Origin: Methylobacterium sp. Leaf125
GTDB taxonomy: Bacteria > Pseudomonadota > Alphaproteobacteria > Rhizobiales > Beijerinckiaceae
Length of the DNA: 64,000 bases
Direction: 5' to 3'
Assembly: GCF_001423085.1 (NCBI RefSeq)
Contig: NZ_LMNU01000004.1
Coordinates: forward strand, 162,796 to 226,795
Positions within the stretch are counted from its first letter, which is position 1; each line of letters opens with the position of its first letter. A model generated the notes under the pieces. That model was not told the origin of the DNA and ran no database searches. It saw only the letters and a list, made by a program, of their open reading frames with translations. A program made the position numbers and the translations under genes. Shown one piece after another: positions 1 to 7,877 of this stretch.

Positions 1-767
1 GATCGTCTCGGCGGCGGGCGAGCGGTAGATGCCCTCCTTCCAGTAGACGCCCTTGGTGTCGGCGTAGCCCATCGGGCCGGTGTAGTCGGCGATGACCTGG
101 CCGTCGCGCACGACCACGAGCCGGCCGGCGCCGGTGGGGTCGAACACCGCCTTGATGTCGATGTCGTAGGTGTGGCCGCGCTGGATGTCCTGGGTGTCGA
201 GGTAGACCGCCTTCTCGACGATGGTTCCGCTGGCGTCGCGATAGCGCACCATCACGGACATCTTCTCGCCGACCATGTTGATCGACATGCCGGGAGGCGC
301 GCCGGCCTGGCCGTCGGTGGCATCCTGGATCAGCTGGCCGAAGGCGAGCCAGCCCTTGGCGGTGTTCGCCGCGACATGCCGGGAGGCGCGCCGGCCTGGC
401 CGTCGGTGGCATCCTGGATCAGCTGGCCGAAGGCGAGCCAGCCCTTGGCGGTGTTCGCCGCGCCGGGCTCGAGGGTGAACTTGTAGGCGATCTCGGCCGG
501 GACGCCCTGCTTGATCAGCTCGCGGCTGGACACCTCGGAGCGCTCGGCCCCGTTCCGCTGCTTGTCGTACCAGTTGCTGTCGCCCGAGCGGACCTCGAAG
601 CGCAGCGTGTTGTTGTCGGTGGAGGTCAACGCGTAGGAGGCGTTGGTGTCGTAGGAGTAGCCCGAACCGGCATTCAGAACGTCGTAAACGTCGTTGCCGA
701 GCCCCATCAGATAATAGATCGGGCTGCCTGCCTTCCAATCCTTCGCGTCGACAATGACCGCGCCCAT
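1..767 (-). pseudogene. polysaccharide lyase-like protein, frameshifted by an 89-bp tandem duplication; 3' end outside window
   Basis: The reading frame starts at ATG 767 (AGGA-type ribosome site just upstream) and reads a beta-sheet-rich protein with RFEVRSGD, a GWLAFGQLIQ segment and, nearer the edge, KGVYWKEGIYRS. These fit the jelly-roll polysaccharide lyase family (PF14099-like), whose members act on extracellular or cell-wall polysaccharides. At 461-373 the frame enters an 89-bp segment that is repeated exactly at 372-284. Because 89 is not a multiple of three, the original frame ends in nonsense at 330. The correct continuation resumes in another frame inside the second copy (PPGMSINMVGEKMSVMVRY) and stays open to base 1. 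Removing one copy restores one continuous gene. Either the gene was inactivated recently or the assembly holds an artefactual duplication. The family assignment is by motif only. Confidence 0.7.
283..461. repeat. 89-bp perfect tandem duplication
   Basis: Two identical 89-bp copies lie head to tail (about 284-372 and 373-461), each from GACATGCCGGGAGG to GTGTTCGCCGC. The duplication is inside the lyase-like gene and shifts its reading frame. Exact identity of the copies points to a very recent event or an assembly or sequencing artefact. Confidence 0.95.
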
Positions 768-1054
768 CCCGTCCTCGCACCCTGATCTGAATTGACCTGA
801 TGCATGCGTTGTATCCGTCGAGTTAATACATTCTATTCCCCTCAGTAGCGCAATTCTTGTGTTTGATTTGAAATTTCATTTACCTTTCCAAGGCGTATCA
901 AAACTTCATCGGCATCCACCTCCCGTACAGGACGGCCTCGGCCGCGACGGCACGGGCGCTGGCGCCGGAGCCCCCATGGAGCGGGTGAGACCCGCGCCGG
1001 GGCGGCCCGACACGCCAAGGGGGGCTTCGATCGCCCCGGTTCGCGGTCCACCCC

Positions 1055-2329
1055 TCAGGCCTTCGCCGACCGGATCGCCCGCCGGGCGACGATCACCGAG
1101 AGGATTCCGTTCACCACCGCGATGCCGAGCATCAGGTCGAGGAGGACGTCGAGGCCGAACCAGTCCGTGAGGTAGCCGCAGGCCAGGGGCGTCGCCGCCT
1201 GCCCGAGAAGGGGCAGGCGCGCGAGCCGGCCCATGACGGCCGCGTAGTCGTCCTGGCCGTAGAGGGTGAGGGGGAGGGTTCCCCGCACCACCGTGCGCAT
1301 GCCGTTGCCCGCCCCGTAGAGGACGATGGCGAGCCAGGCGAAACTCGGCGCCGTGGCCAGGATCAGGAGGCCGAGCCCGACGCTCCCGCTCGAGACGAGG
1401 AGCGCCCAGGCCGGATGGGCGCGACGCCCGAAGACGAGTTCGAGGATGCGGGCTCCGACCTGGGACGGCCCGATGAGCGCGCTCAGGGCCACGGCCGCAC
1501 CGGCGGAGACGCCCTTGGCCTGCAACAGCAGCAGGAGTTGCACCGAGACCGCCGTCATGATGACCGCCGCGCTCGTGAACGTCACGGCGAGGAGGTGCTC
1601 GCCCGGAAGGCGAGCCGGCCCGGTGGGTTTCGCGAGCGGCGTCGCGCCCACGGCCGGCGGAGGGAGGACGGCAGCGCTCCGCTCCCGGCGGGGGAGGGCC
1701 CAGGCGAAGAGCGGCGCCACCACCAGGACCGCGAGCACGGCGTAGACGACGCAGGTGCCGCGCCATCCGACCTGGACGACGAGGAAACGCGTCGCCGGCC
1801 AGCACACGGTGATGGCAAAGCCCGACGCGATGGCGATCTGGGTCATCGCCCGGCGGGCCGAGGCACCGTAGGCCTGCCCGATGGCGGCGAAGAGCGGATC
1901 GTAGAGGGCCGCCGCCATGCCCGCGCCGATGACGGCCCAGGCGAGGAGGAAAATCGGCAGGTTCGGGGAGACCGCCATCAGGATCTGGCCCGCGGCGATG
2001 ACCAGGGATCCGGCGACCAGGACGGTCCGGCCGCCATGACGCCGGATCATCCGGCCGATCCAGGGTGAGAGGACCCCGGAGATCAGGATCGCGAGTGACA
2101 GGGCACCCACCACCATGCCCTGCGGCCAGCCCGTGGACTGGACGATGGGATCGGCCAGCACGGCCAACAGGAAGAACGAGCCGCCCCACAGGACGATCTG
2201 GGTCAGGCCGAGGGCGACGTTGCCTGGCAGGGTCGGTCCGGCGACTGTTGCCGGAGGGGGCGCCGGAGACGTCTTCGGCAAGGGTGTTCGGGACACGGGT
2301 GTTCTGGACAAGGGGGCTCTGCTCCGCAT
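1055..2329 (-). CDS. major facilitator superfamily (MFS) transporter
   Basis: The product is a 424-residue polytopic inner-membrane protein with about twelve hydrophobic segments. The loop between helices 2 and 3 reads GRMIRRHGGR, the usual MFS cytoplasmic motif A region, and a basic linker (WALPRRERS) divides the two six-helix halves. It probably exports or imports a small solute by proton coupling; the substrate cannot be read from sequence. The first 30 or so residues (SRTPVSRTPLPKT) are encoded by 15-bp repeats and are unlikely to be part of the transporter fold. ATG 2329 is the last methionine before the conserved core, but no convincing ribosome site precedes it, so the N-terminus is uncertain. 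Confidence 0.8.
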   Translation of the reverse strand: MRSRAPLSRTPVSRTPLPKTSPAPPPATVAGPTLPGNVALGLTQIVLWGGSFFLLAVLADPIVQSTGWPQGMVVGALSLAILISGVLSPWIGRMIRRHGGRTVLVAGSLVIAAGQILMAVSPNLPIFLLAWAVIGAGMAAALYDPLFAAIGQAYGASARRAMTQIAIASGFAITVCWPATRFLVVQVGWRGTCVVYAVLAVLVVAPLFAWALPRRERSAAVLPPPAVGATPLAKPTGPARLPGEHLLAVTFTSAAVIMTAVSVQLLLLLQAKGVSAGAAVALSALIGPSQVGARILELVFGRRAHPAWALLVSSGSVGLGLLILATAPSFAWLAIVLYGAGNGMRTVVRGTLPLTLYGQDDYAAVMGRLARLPLLGQAATPLACGYLTDWFGLDVLLDLMLGIAVVNGILSVIVARRAIRSAKA

Positions 2330-2943
2330 TGCGGGCAATCCATCGTCGGGCCTGACAGGATCGCGGTCTGGCGGTTTCTTCGGGTGGCCGAGCTGTATCC
2401 CACCCGGATGTCGCGCGCGACGCGATCCGCCACGACGGCCCGGATGGTGTCTCCGACGAAACCCGGTGCGCGGCCCATCGGCCGAGCGGCGGAAGCGGGT
2501 GTCCGGGACGGGGGCGGATCGACCAGCGGCGAGACCCGCGCGCACTGGAACACGGCTCCCCCGTGGCCGAACCGCTTCGCGATGCTGCCGGCGTCTGCTT
2601 CCGCGGGGGTCTTCTTCCCAGGGAGTCTTCATCCAAGGGGGTCTTGGTCCGGCGGAGTCTTGGTCCGACGAAGGCTTGGTCCGGCGGAGTCTTCGTCCCG
2701 CGGAGGCTTGGTCCAGGAGGGCCATGCGGGCCCGGCTTGCCGAGGAGAGCCCGCGCCGGCGGTGTCCCCGTTCCTTGCCATCGGCGCATCGCCCGATGGG
2801 GTGCTGCCGGTTCTTCCTCCGGAACGGCCCCGCCCAGGGTGGAACCGGCCCGCCTGTGGAAGCCGCTCCGATGCAATGAACGCGGAGCGCCTTCCCACGT
2901 TGGTAACCCTGAACCTCCTTATCATAGAGCAAATTGCACGGGC
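2330..2943. other. 614-bp intergenic region with degenerate micro-repeats
   Basis: This lies between the divergent MFS and receiver-domain genes. Several frames stay open on both strands, but their products are arginine/proline/serine-rich with no recognisable domain, as expected for high-GC repeats. The only clear structure is the micro-repeat array at 2609-2720. The last 50 bases before 2944 are more AT-rich and probably hold the promoter of the receiver gene. Confidence 0.6.
2609..2720. repeat. seven imperfect tandem units of about 16 bp
   Basis: Seven head-to-tail units of 15-17 bp share the consensus GTCTTGGTCCGGCGGA. The unit length varies by one base, so the array is not in a constant reading frame. 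Related 15-bp units occur at about 2271-2320 inside the 5' end of the MFS gene. Confidence 0.85.
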
Positions 2944-3360
2944 ATGAGCCAACCTCCAGACGCCTCCGCCCGCTACGCGCTCATCGTGGACGACGATGGC
3001 CTGATCCGCATGGATATCGCCGACATCCTCGAAGACGCCGGATTTCTGACCTTCGAGGCGTGCGATGGCGACACAGCCATCGCCTTGCTGGCGGACAAGT
3101 TCGAACAGGTGGTGCTGCTGTTCACCGACGTTCAGATGCCCGGGACGCGCAACGGCTTTGCCGTCGCCCGGGAAACCGCACGCTGCTGGCCCCACATTTC
3201 CATCGTGGTGGCCTCCGGGCATGTGCAGCCGGGTCCGGATGAAATGCCTGAGGGAGCCGTCTTTATCGGTAAGCCTTTCACCGCCGGCATGGTGCACGAC
3301 CATCTCACCGAGATTTTACCCGATGGGAACAAGCCCGAGCCGCTGCGTCAAAGGACTTGA
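2944..3360 (+). CDS. stand-alone response-regulator receiver protein
   Basis: The 138-residue product is a single CheY-like receiver domain. It shows the acidic pair (VDDDGLIRMD), the phospho-acceptor aspartate in LLFTDVQMPG and the conserved lysine in FIGKPF. No output domain follows, so it probably acts by protein contact or as a phosphate sink for a histidine kinase encoded elsewhere. The ATG at 2944 was chosen because the receiver fold starts about twelve residues later; the frame upstream runs through repeat DNA. It is divergent from the MFS gene, and no partner kinase is adjacent. Confidence 0.88.
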   Translation: MSQPPDASARYALIVDDDGLIRMDIADILEDAGFLTFEACDGDTAIALLADKFEQVVLLFTDVQMPGTRNGFAVARETARCWPHISIVVASGHVQPGPDEMPEGAVFIGKPFTAGMVHDHLTEILPDGNKPEPLRQRT

Positions 3361-3551
3361 TGCACCAGAGCCGCGCGGTTCCTGCACGCGAAATGGGCAT
3401 CATGCTCGCGGAAATCTGAATACCTCCGCACCGTGCCCAGTGGTAGATGCGTGGCCACGGCACGACGCTACTGCTAAGTTTCACCTTGTCGCGGTAATGG
3501 CGCGTTAGGTGGCCCATGCATCTCTGTGCCTCGACTTCGGAGGGGCGGGAC

Positions 3552-3791
3552 ATGGCGGCTGAGCAGGCTGCTCGCGCTGATGGATTTCTTGCCGTCAGCG
3601 ACGAGATCATTGATGGTTGCTACTTGGTGATGATGGTTTGCCCACGCGGCAGCGTGCTGGTCATCACCAAGTTCGATGCCCAGAGCGACGACGCGGCGCT
3701 CGTGGTGGCCCAGGGCATGCGCAACGAGCACGCCGTGGAACTCTGGCAGGGCGTGCGCTTCATCGAGCGCTTCGATCCCGTGGCCCCGTAG
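3552..3791 (+). CDS. small conserved-type hypothetical protein
   Basis: This encodes 79 residues starting MAAEQAARADG, with a GGAGGGGCGGG purine run just upstream that favours ATG 3552 over the ATG at 3516. The product is a mixed alpha/beta protein (GCYLVMMVCPRGSVLVITKF) with no signal peptide or membrane segment. I do not recognise the family. It follows the receiver gene on the same strand after about 190 bp, which is too far for clear co-transcription. Confidence 0.6.
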   Translation: MAAEQAARADGFLAVSDEIIDGCYLVMMVCPRGSVLVITKFDAQSDDAALVVAQGMRNEHAVELWQGVRFIERFDPVAP

Positions 3792-4016
3792 GGCGGAGCG
3801 GTCCGTGCCGGGCGGACCTTCCGGCACGCTGGCGGAAGGCCCTGCCAAGCGCCTCGCGCCCGGACGCTCGGCAACACGGTCGTGACGTGGACGGACGGGT
3901 CCCGATTCCCTCGCTGTCGCGCGCGGACTTCGCGGCCGGGATCGGAGCTGCGTTTCGGAAGCGTCTCGGTTCGAAAGCCTCTCTTGGGTCGGGGCGTGCG
4001 CAGCGCCGGATCGCGC

Positions 4017-5060
4017 TTAGGCGGGTCCTGCGGCGGGCGTGCCACAGGCGTAGCAGAAGCGCTCGAACGTGCTCTTGCGACGGGTGCAGGCCGGGCAACG
4101 CTCGAAGACCCCGATGCCGCAATGCGGGCAGAAGTTCGCCTCCGCATTGGTGAGATCGATCGGCCGTTCGCAGCCGGGACAGACCTTCTTGGCGAGCCGC
4201 AGCAGAGCCTGGTCGGTCGCGATCTCCGTTCGGCGCTCCTCGTTCGGCCGCGCCTCGGCCGCCTTCTGGCGCGCGTTGTAGGCCTGCAGCGCGTTGATCG
4301 CGGCGCGGCCGACGACGAGGGTCAGGATGACCCCGACGCCGTATTGCACGTAGCCGCCGTAGCTCGGCAGGTAGGGAACGAGCTCGACGAAGAAGGCGAA
4401 GGCGGCCGCGAAGGCAAAGCCCCAGACGAAGGGCCAGTTGCGCGTGCGCCGCCGCTTCAGCAGCAGCCATCCGGCCAGGGCGAGCAGCGGGAGCGTGAGG
4501 GCGAGCCGATAGCCGAACACGCGCAGCTCCTGCTCCCGCTCGGCCGCATCGAGCTTCGCCTGGGCGGTTGCGCGCAGTTCCGTATCGACCCGCTCCTGCG
4601 CGTCTTCGCGCTCCGAGAGGGCAAGCTGTGCGCTCGCCCGCTCCTCCAGGCGCTCCTCGATGGCGCGCTCCGCACTCTTGAGGGTGTCGAGCTGCTGCGT
4701 GCGGGCAATCAGTCCGGGATCCTGGTCGACCCGCTGCGTGGCGTCGCGGGTCTTCAGCCAGTTGGCGAAGGTTTCCTGCGCGGCCTCGGACGCGGCGCGC
4801 GCGGCCGCAAGGGCAAGCTGGTCCTGTTCGGTCCGGCGGCGGCTGTCCGCCTGCTCGCGCCTGATCTCCCGCAGGGCCTCCGCGGCCGGGCGCGCCTGAT
4901 CGGCATCGAGGAACTGGTCGAGGCTGTAGCGATGCTCGACCTGGGGGAGGTCGCCGACCACGAGGGAGCCGAGACCGATCAGGAACCAGGCGAAGAGGAA
5001 CGCCACCAGCCAGAGCACGAGCGTGAACCAGCGTTCGGAGAGCCTGCGACCAGATGCCAT
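4017..5060 (-). CDS. membrane protein with C-terminal zinc ribbons
   Basis: The 347-residue protein has an N-terminal membrane helix (about residues 10-36), then a long alanine/glutamate/arginine-rich coiled coil (about 45-185). Two or three further membrane helices follow (about 190-255), and then a tail with paired cysteine knuckles: CPGC, CPHC, CPAC and CYAC. The knuckles should form one or two zinc ribbons on the cytoplasmic side. The role is unknown; such zinc ribbons usually mediate protein or nucleic-acid contacts. It is transcribed alone; a perfect 7-bp inverted repeat (GTTCCGA / TCGGAAC, 5151-5169) lies about 90 bp upstream of the start. Confidence 0.75.
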   Translation of the reverse strand: MASGRRLSERWFTLVLWLVAFLFAWFLIGLGSLVVGDLPQVEHRYSLDQFLDADQARPAAEALREIRREQADSRRRTEQDQLALAAARAASEAAQETFANWLKTRDATQRVDQDPGLIARTQQLDTLKSAERAIEERLEERASAQLALSEREDAQERVDTELRATAQAKLDAAEREQELRVFGYRLALTLPLLALAGWLLLKRRRTRNWPFVWGFAFAAAFAFFVELVPYLPSYGGYVQYGVGVILTLVVGRAAINALQAYNARQKAAEARPNEERRTEIATDQALLRLAKKVCPGCERPIDLTNAEANFCPHCGIGVFERCPACTRRKSTFERFCYACGTPAAGPA

Positions 5061-5471
5061 TTCAGTAACCTTGCTCGGGCGTGACGGGCCTGCATCCGCC
5101 GATGTGCGGCACCGGCCTCGCCGACACGCGCGTCTCGGGATGCCCGCAGCGTTCCGAGCGCATCGGAACGGCCCTTGATCTCGCAGGAGACATCGGCCCT
5201 GTCACCAACGATCTGCAGCCGATCTCAGCCCGGGCGCACCCGGCTCTCGTCCTTCCGGCACGATTCCGGAGCGCGGACGGAGCGGTTGTCGGCGCAGGAC
5301 GACGTCGCCTTCCGGCTCGTGCGGTGAAGGTCCTCCCGAGCTCTCCGGCGATGCGCGGACGTCGCGTCTCGCCAGCCTTCCGAGACCGGAGACCGCGCCC
5401 CGCCCTGTGCCGAAGCGGCCGGCCGACGCAGGGCCGACGCAGGGCCGACCAGGAGAAGCCGGCCTGACGCG
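5061..5471. other. 411-bp intergenic region
   Basis: No convincing gene lies here; open frames on both strands give arginine-rich shadow products. It holds a perfect inverted repeat (GTTCCGA, 5-nt spacer, TCGGAAC; 5151-5169) upstream of the zinc-ribbon gene, and short GCAGGGCCGAC repeats near 5440. Confidence 0.5.
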
Positions 5472-6176
5472 TCAGGTCGCCGGCGGAGCCGCAGCCCCGT
5501 TCTCCAACGCCTCCAGGTAGGCCCGCAGCAGCGACGCCCGTCCCGGCCGGAAGCTGCCGCCCGCGACCCGGGCCTCGACGATGCGGTCGACCCGGAACAT
5601 CCGGAACGCCTCGCGCAGGCGGCACCAGGCCAGAACGACCAGCCGCCGCTCCGTGTACACGAGCGCCAGCGGCAGGATCGTGCGCTGCGTGGCCGCGCCG
5701 TGTTCGTCCGTGTAGCGGATGGCGAGCGCGTCCTCCCGCCAGCACGCCTGCCGGATCAGCCCGAGGCCCGGCACGGGGAGATAGCGCGCGTCGGGGCGGT
5801 AGACCTTCGACACGGCGTGAAACAGCTGCTGCTCGCGGTCGTCCGGCAGGGTTGCGGCGACCTTGGCCACGACCGAGGCCGCGGCCGCCGCCAGGTCGGG
5901 GTCGCCCATGCGACACACCTCCGCCATGCCGAGGGCCAACGCCTCGATCTCCAGGCGGTCCAAGGTTTGCGGCGGCAGCGCGTAATCCTCGGTCAAGCGG
6001 TAGCCGTAGCCCCGCTCGCCGTCGATCCGGGCCCCGGCTGCCCGCAGGCTCTCGATATCCCGGTAGAGCGACCGCACCGAGACGCCGGTCTCCTCGGCGA
6101 GCCGTGCGGCGGTCACGGGGGCGGGCAGGGTGCGCATCGCTTGGAGGAGACGGAAGAGGCGGTCGCTCCGGGCCAT
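5472..6176 (-). CDS. YafY-type transcriptional regulator (HTH + WYL domain)
   Basis: The 234-residue product starts MARSDRLFRLLQAMR, typical of DeoR-like winged-helix regulators. Residues about 1-60 form the helix-turn-helix (TAARLAEETGVSVRSLYRDI). The rest is a WYL-type sensor region (TQRTILPLALVYTERRLVVLAWC, FRMFRVDRI). It is divergent from the VOC-family gene at 6263, with 86 bp between the starts, and in many genomes such regulators control the divergent small enzyme. The methionine at 6251 would add 25 residues without homology-like features, so 6176 is preferred. Confidence 0.88.
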   Translation of the reverse strand: MARSDRLFRLLQAMRTLPAPVTAARLAEETGVSVRSLYRDIESLRAAGARIDGERGYGYRLTEDYALPPQTLDRLEIEALALGMAEVCRMGDPDLAAAAASVVAKVAATLPDDREQQLFHAVSKVYRPDARYLPVPGLGLIRQACWREDALAIRYTDEHGAATQRTILPLALVYTERRLVVLAWCRLREAFRMFRVDRIVEARVAGGSFRPGRASLLRAYLEALENGAAAPPAT

Positions 6177-6262
6177 CACGCTACTGCCGGTTTCTGTCAG
6201 GTCGGGGTTGGTACATCCCGGTCGCCAGGCAGGACAACACGTCCCGCGCATCGGAGACCGCC

Positions 6263-6676
6263 ATGAGTGTCCAAACCACGACCCATCTCAACTTTCGCGG
6301 CCAGGCCCGCGAGGCCCTCGACTTCTACCGCTCCGTCTTCGGGGGCGAGCGGACGATCGTCACGTACGCAGACCTCGGGGCGACGCAGGACGCGGCGCAG
6401 GCCGAGCAGGTGATCTGGGGCCAGGTGGCGTCCGATCAGGGCTTCCGGATCATGGCCTACGACGTGCAGCCGGAGAAGCCGTGGCACCCCGGCGAGAACG
6501 CGGTCTACGTCTCGGTCCGCGGCAGCTCGGCCGCGGAGATCACCGCGCACTGGGAGACGCTGCGCGCGGGCGCGTCGATCCTGCAGCCGCTCGGCGCCTC
6601 GGCCTGGTCCCCGCTCTACGGAATGCTGACGGATCGCTTCGGCGTGACCTGGGTCCTGGACGTCATGGTCGCCTGA
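6263..6676 (+). CDS. VOC-family protein (PhnB/glyoxalase-like)
   Basis: The 137-residue protein opens with THLNFRGQAREALDFYRSVFGGE, the signature of PhnB-like members of the vicinal oxygen chelate fold, and ends with the paired-strand segment RFGVTWVLDVMVA. Such proteins bind a divalent metal or small ligand; the exact reaction is not predictable. ATG 6263 follows a GGAGACCGCC purine-rich stretch. It is divergent from the WYL regulator at 6176, which probably controls it. Confidence 0.85.
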   Translation: MSVQTTTHLNFRGQAREALDFYRSVFGGERTIVTYADLGATQDAAQAEQVIWGQVASDQGFRIMAYDVQPEKPWHPGENAVYVSVRGSSAAEITAHWETLRAGASILQPLGASAWSPLYGMLTDRFGVTWVLDVMVA

Positions 6677-6977
6677 GCTCCCGGTTGGCGGACGACCGCA
6701 GATTCGTCCGCCGTCCCGCACCGGGGCCGCGGGGGCGCCCCCGTGTCGGTCGCGTCGGTTGCGAAACCGGCGGCGTCGGGGAACCGCGAACGCGCTTCCC
6801 GGGCGGCGATCGGCCCCGAACGGGTACGGCTTTTGCATGCCGATCGGCGACAGGCGACGTGCGAGACCCTCGCACGTCCCTCGCTGCAGGCCGCGCAATG
6901 AAGCGTGGCCGGATGAGGGCCTCGGCCCAGCCCGTCCGGCGAGCTTTGCAGAAGCCCGAACAGGAAAAGGACCCGAT

Positions 6978-7814
6978 ATGGCCTATCTCGCCCCTGCTGA
7001 GTTCGTCACCAAGATGGTGGATGCAGGCGAATCCAAGATCTTCATGTCGACCCGCGACACCATCATTCGCGCCTACATGGCCGGCGCGATCCTGGCCCTC
7101 GCCGCGGTCTTCGCCGTCAGCATCACGCAGCAGACCGGCATTCCCATCCTCGGCGCCGCCCTGTTCCCGGTCGGCTTCTGCATGCTCTACCTGCTGGGCT
7201 TCGACCTGCTCACGGGCGTGTTCGTCCTGGCTCCCCTCGCGCTCCTGGACCGCCGGCCCGGCGTGACCTGGGCGGGCGTGTTCCGCAACTGGGGCCTCGT
7301 CTTCCTCGGCAACTTCCTCGGCGCGCTCACCGTGGCCCTGATGATGGGCTTCGTGTTCACGTTCGGCTTCACGGCGCCGGCCGACAAGGTCGGTGAATTC
7401 ATCGCCCATATCGGCGAGCGGCGCACCGTCGGCTACGCCGCGCACGGCGTCGGCGGCTGGTTCACGATCTTCATCCGCGGCATGCTGTGCAACTGGATGG
7501 TCTCCACCGGCGTCGTCGGCGCGATGATCTCGACCACGGTCAGCGGCAAGGTGATCGCCATGTGGATGCCGATCATGCTGTTCTTCTACATGACCTTCGA
7601 GCATTCCGTGGTGAACATGTTCCTGTTCCCCTTCGGCCTGCTCATGGGCGGCCAGTTCTCGATCGGCGACTACTTCTTCTGGAACGAGATCCCGACTGTG
7701 CTCGGCAACCTCGTCGGCGGCCTCGCCTTCACCGGCCTGACTCTCTACACCACCCACGTCCGGACCGCCCCGAAGCGGACCGTCGTCAACGCGGAGCGCC
7801 GCCTCGCGGCCTGA
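6978..7814 (+). CDS. formate/nitrite transporter (FNT) family channel
   Basis: The 278-residue protein has six hydrophobic segments (about residues 29-50, 55-90, 101-126, 157-182, 190-223, 236-259), the expected FNT fold, which assembles as a pentamer in the inner membrane. The selectivity region FEHSVVNM carries the conserved central histidine of FocA/NirC channels, which move formate or nitrite. ATG 6978 is preceded by AGGAAAAGGA, an excellent ribosome site. The next gene, 63 bp downstream, encodes a phosphatase-kinase fusion. This pairing recurs in nitrate/nitrite assimilation loci, so nitrite is a plausible substrate (inference). Confidence 0.92.
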   Translation: MAYLAPAEFVTKMVDAGESKIFMSTRDTIIRAYMAGAILALAAVFAVSITQQTGIPILGAALFPVGFCMLYLLGFDLLTGVFVLAPLALLDRRPGVTWAGVFRNWGLVFLGNFLGALTVALMMGFVFTFGFTAPADKVGEFIAHIGERRTVGYAAHGVGGWFTIFIRGMLCNWMVSTGVVGAMISTTVSGKVIAMWMPIMLFFYMTFEHSVVNMFLFPFGLLMGGQFSIGDYFFWNEIPTVLGNLVGGLAFTGLTLYTTHVRTAPKRTVVNAERRLAA

Positions 7815-7877
7815 GCGCCGACTCGGCGGTCGCGCCCCGCGCCGCACGGTGCCGGGCGCGACCGCCGGGATCTGCCG

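Noticed and set aside
906..2876. Alternative minus-strand frame across the MFS gene
   Set aside because: It is out of frame with the twelve hydrophobic segments and strongly Arg/Pro-rich.
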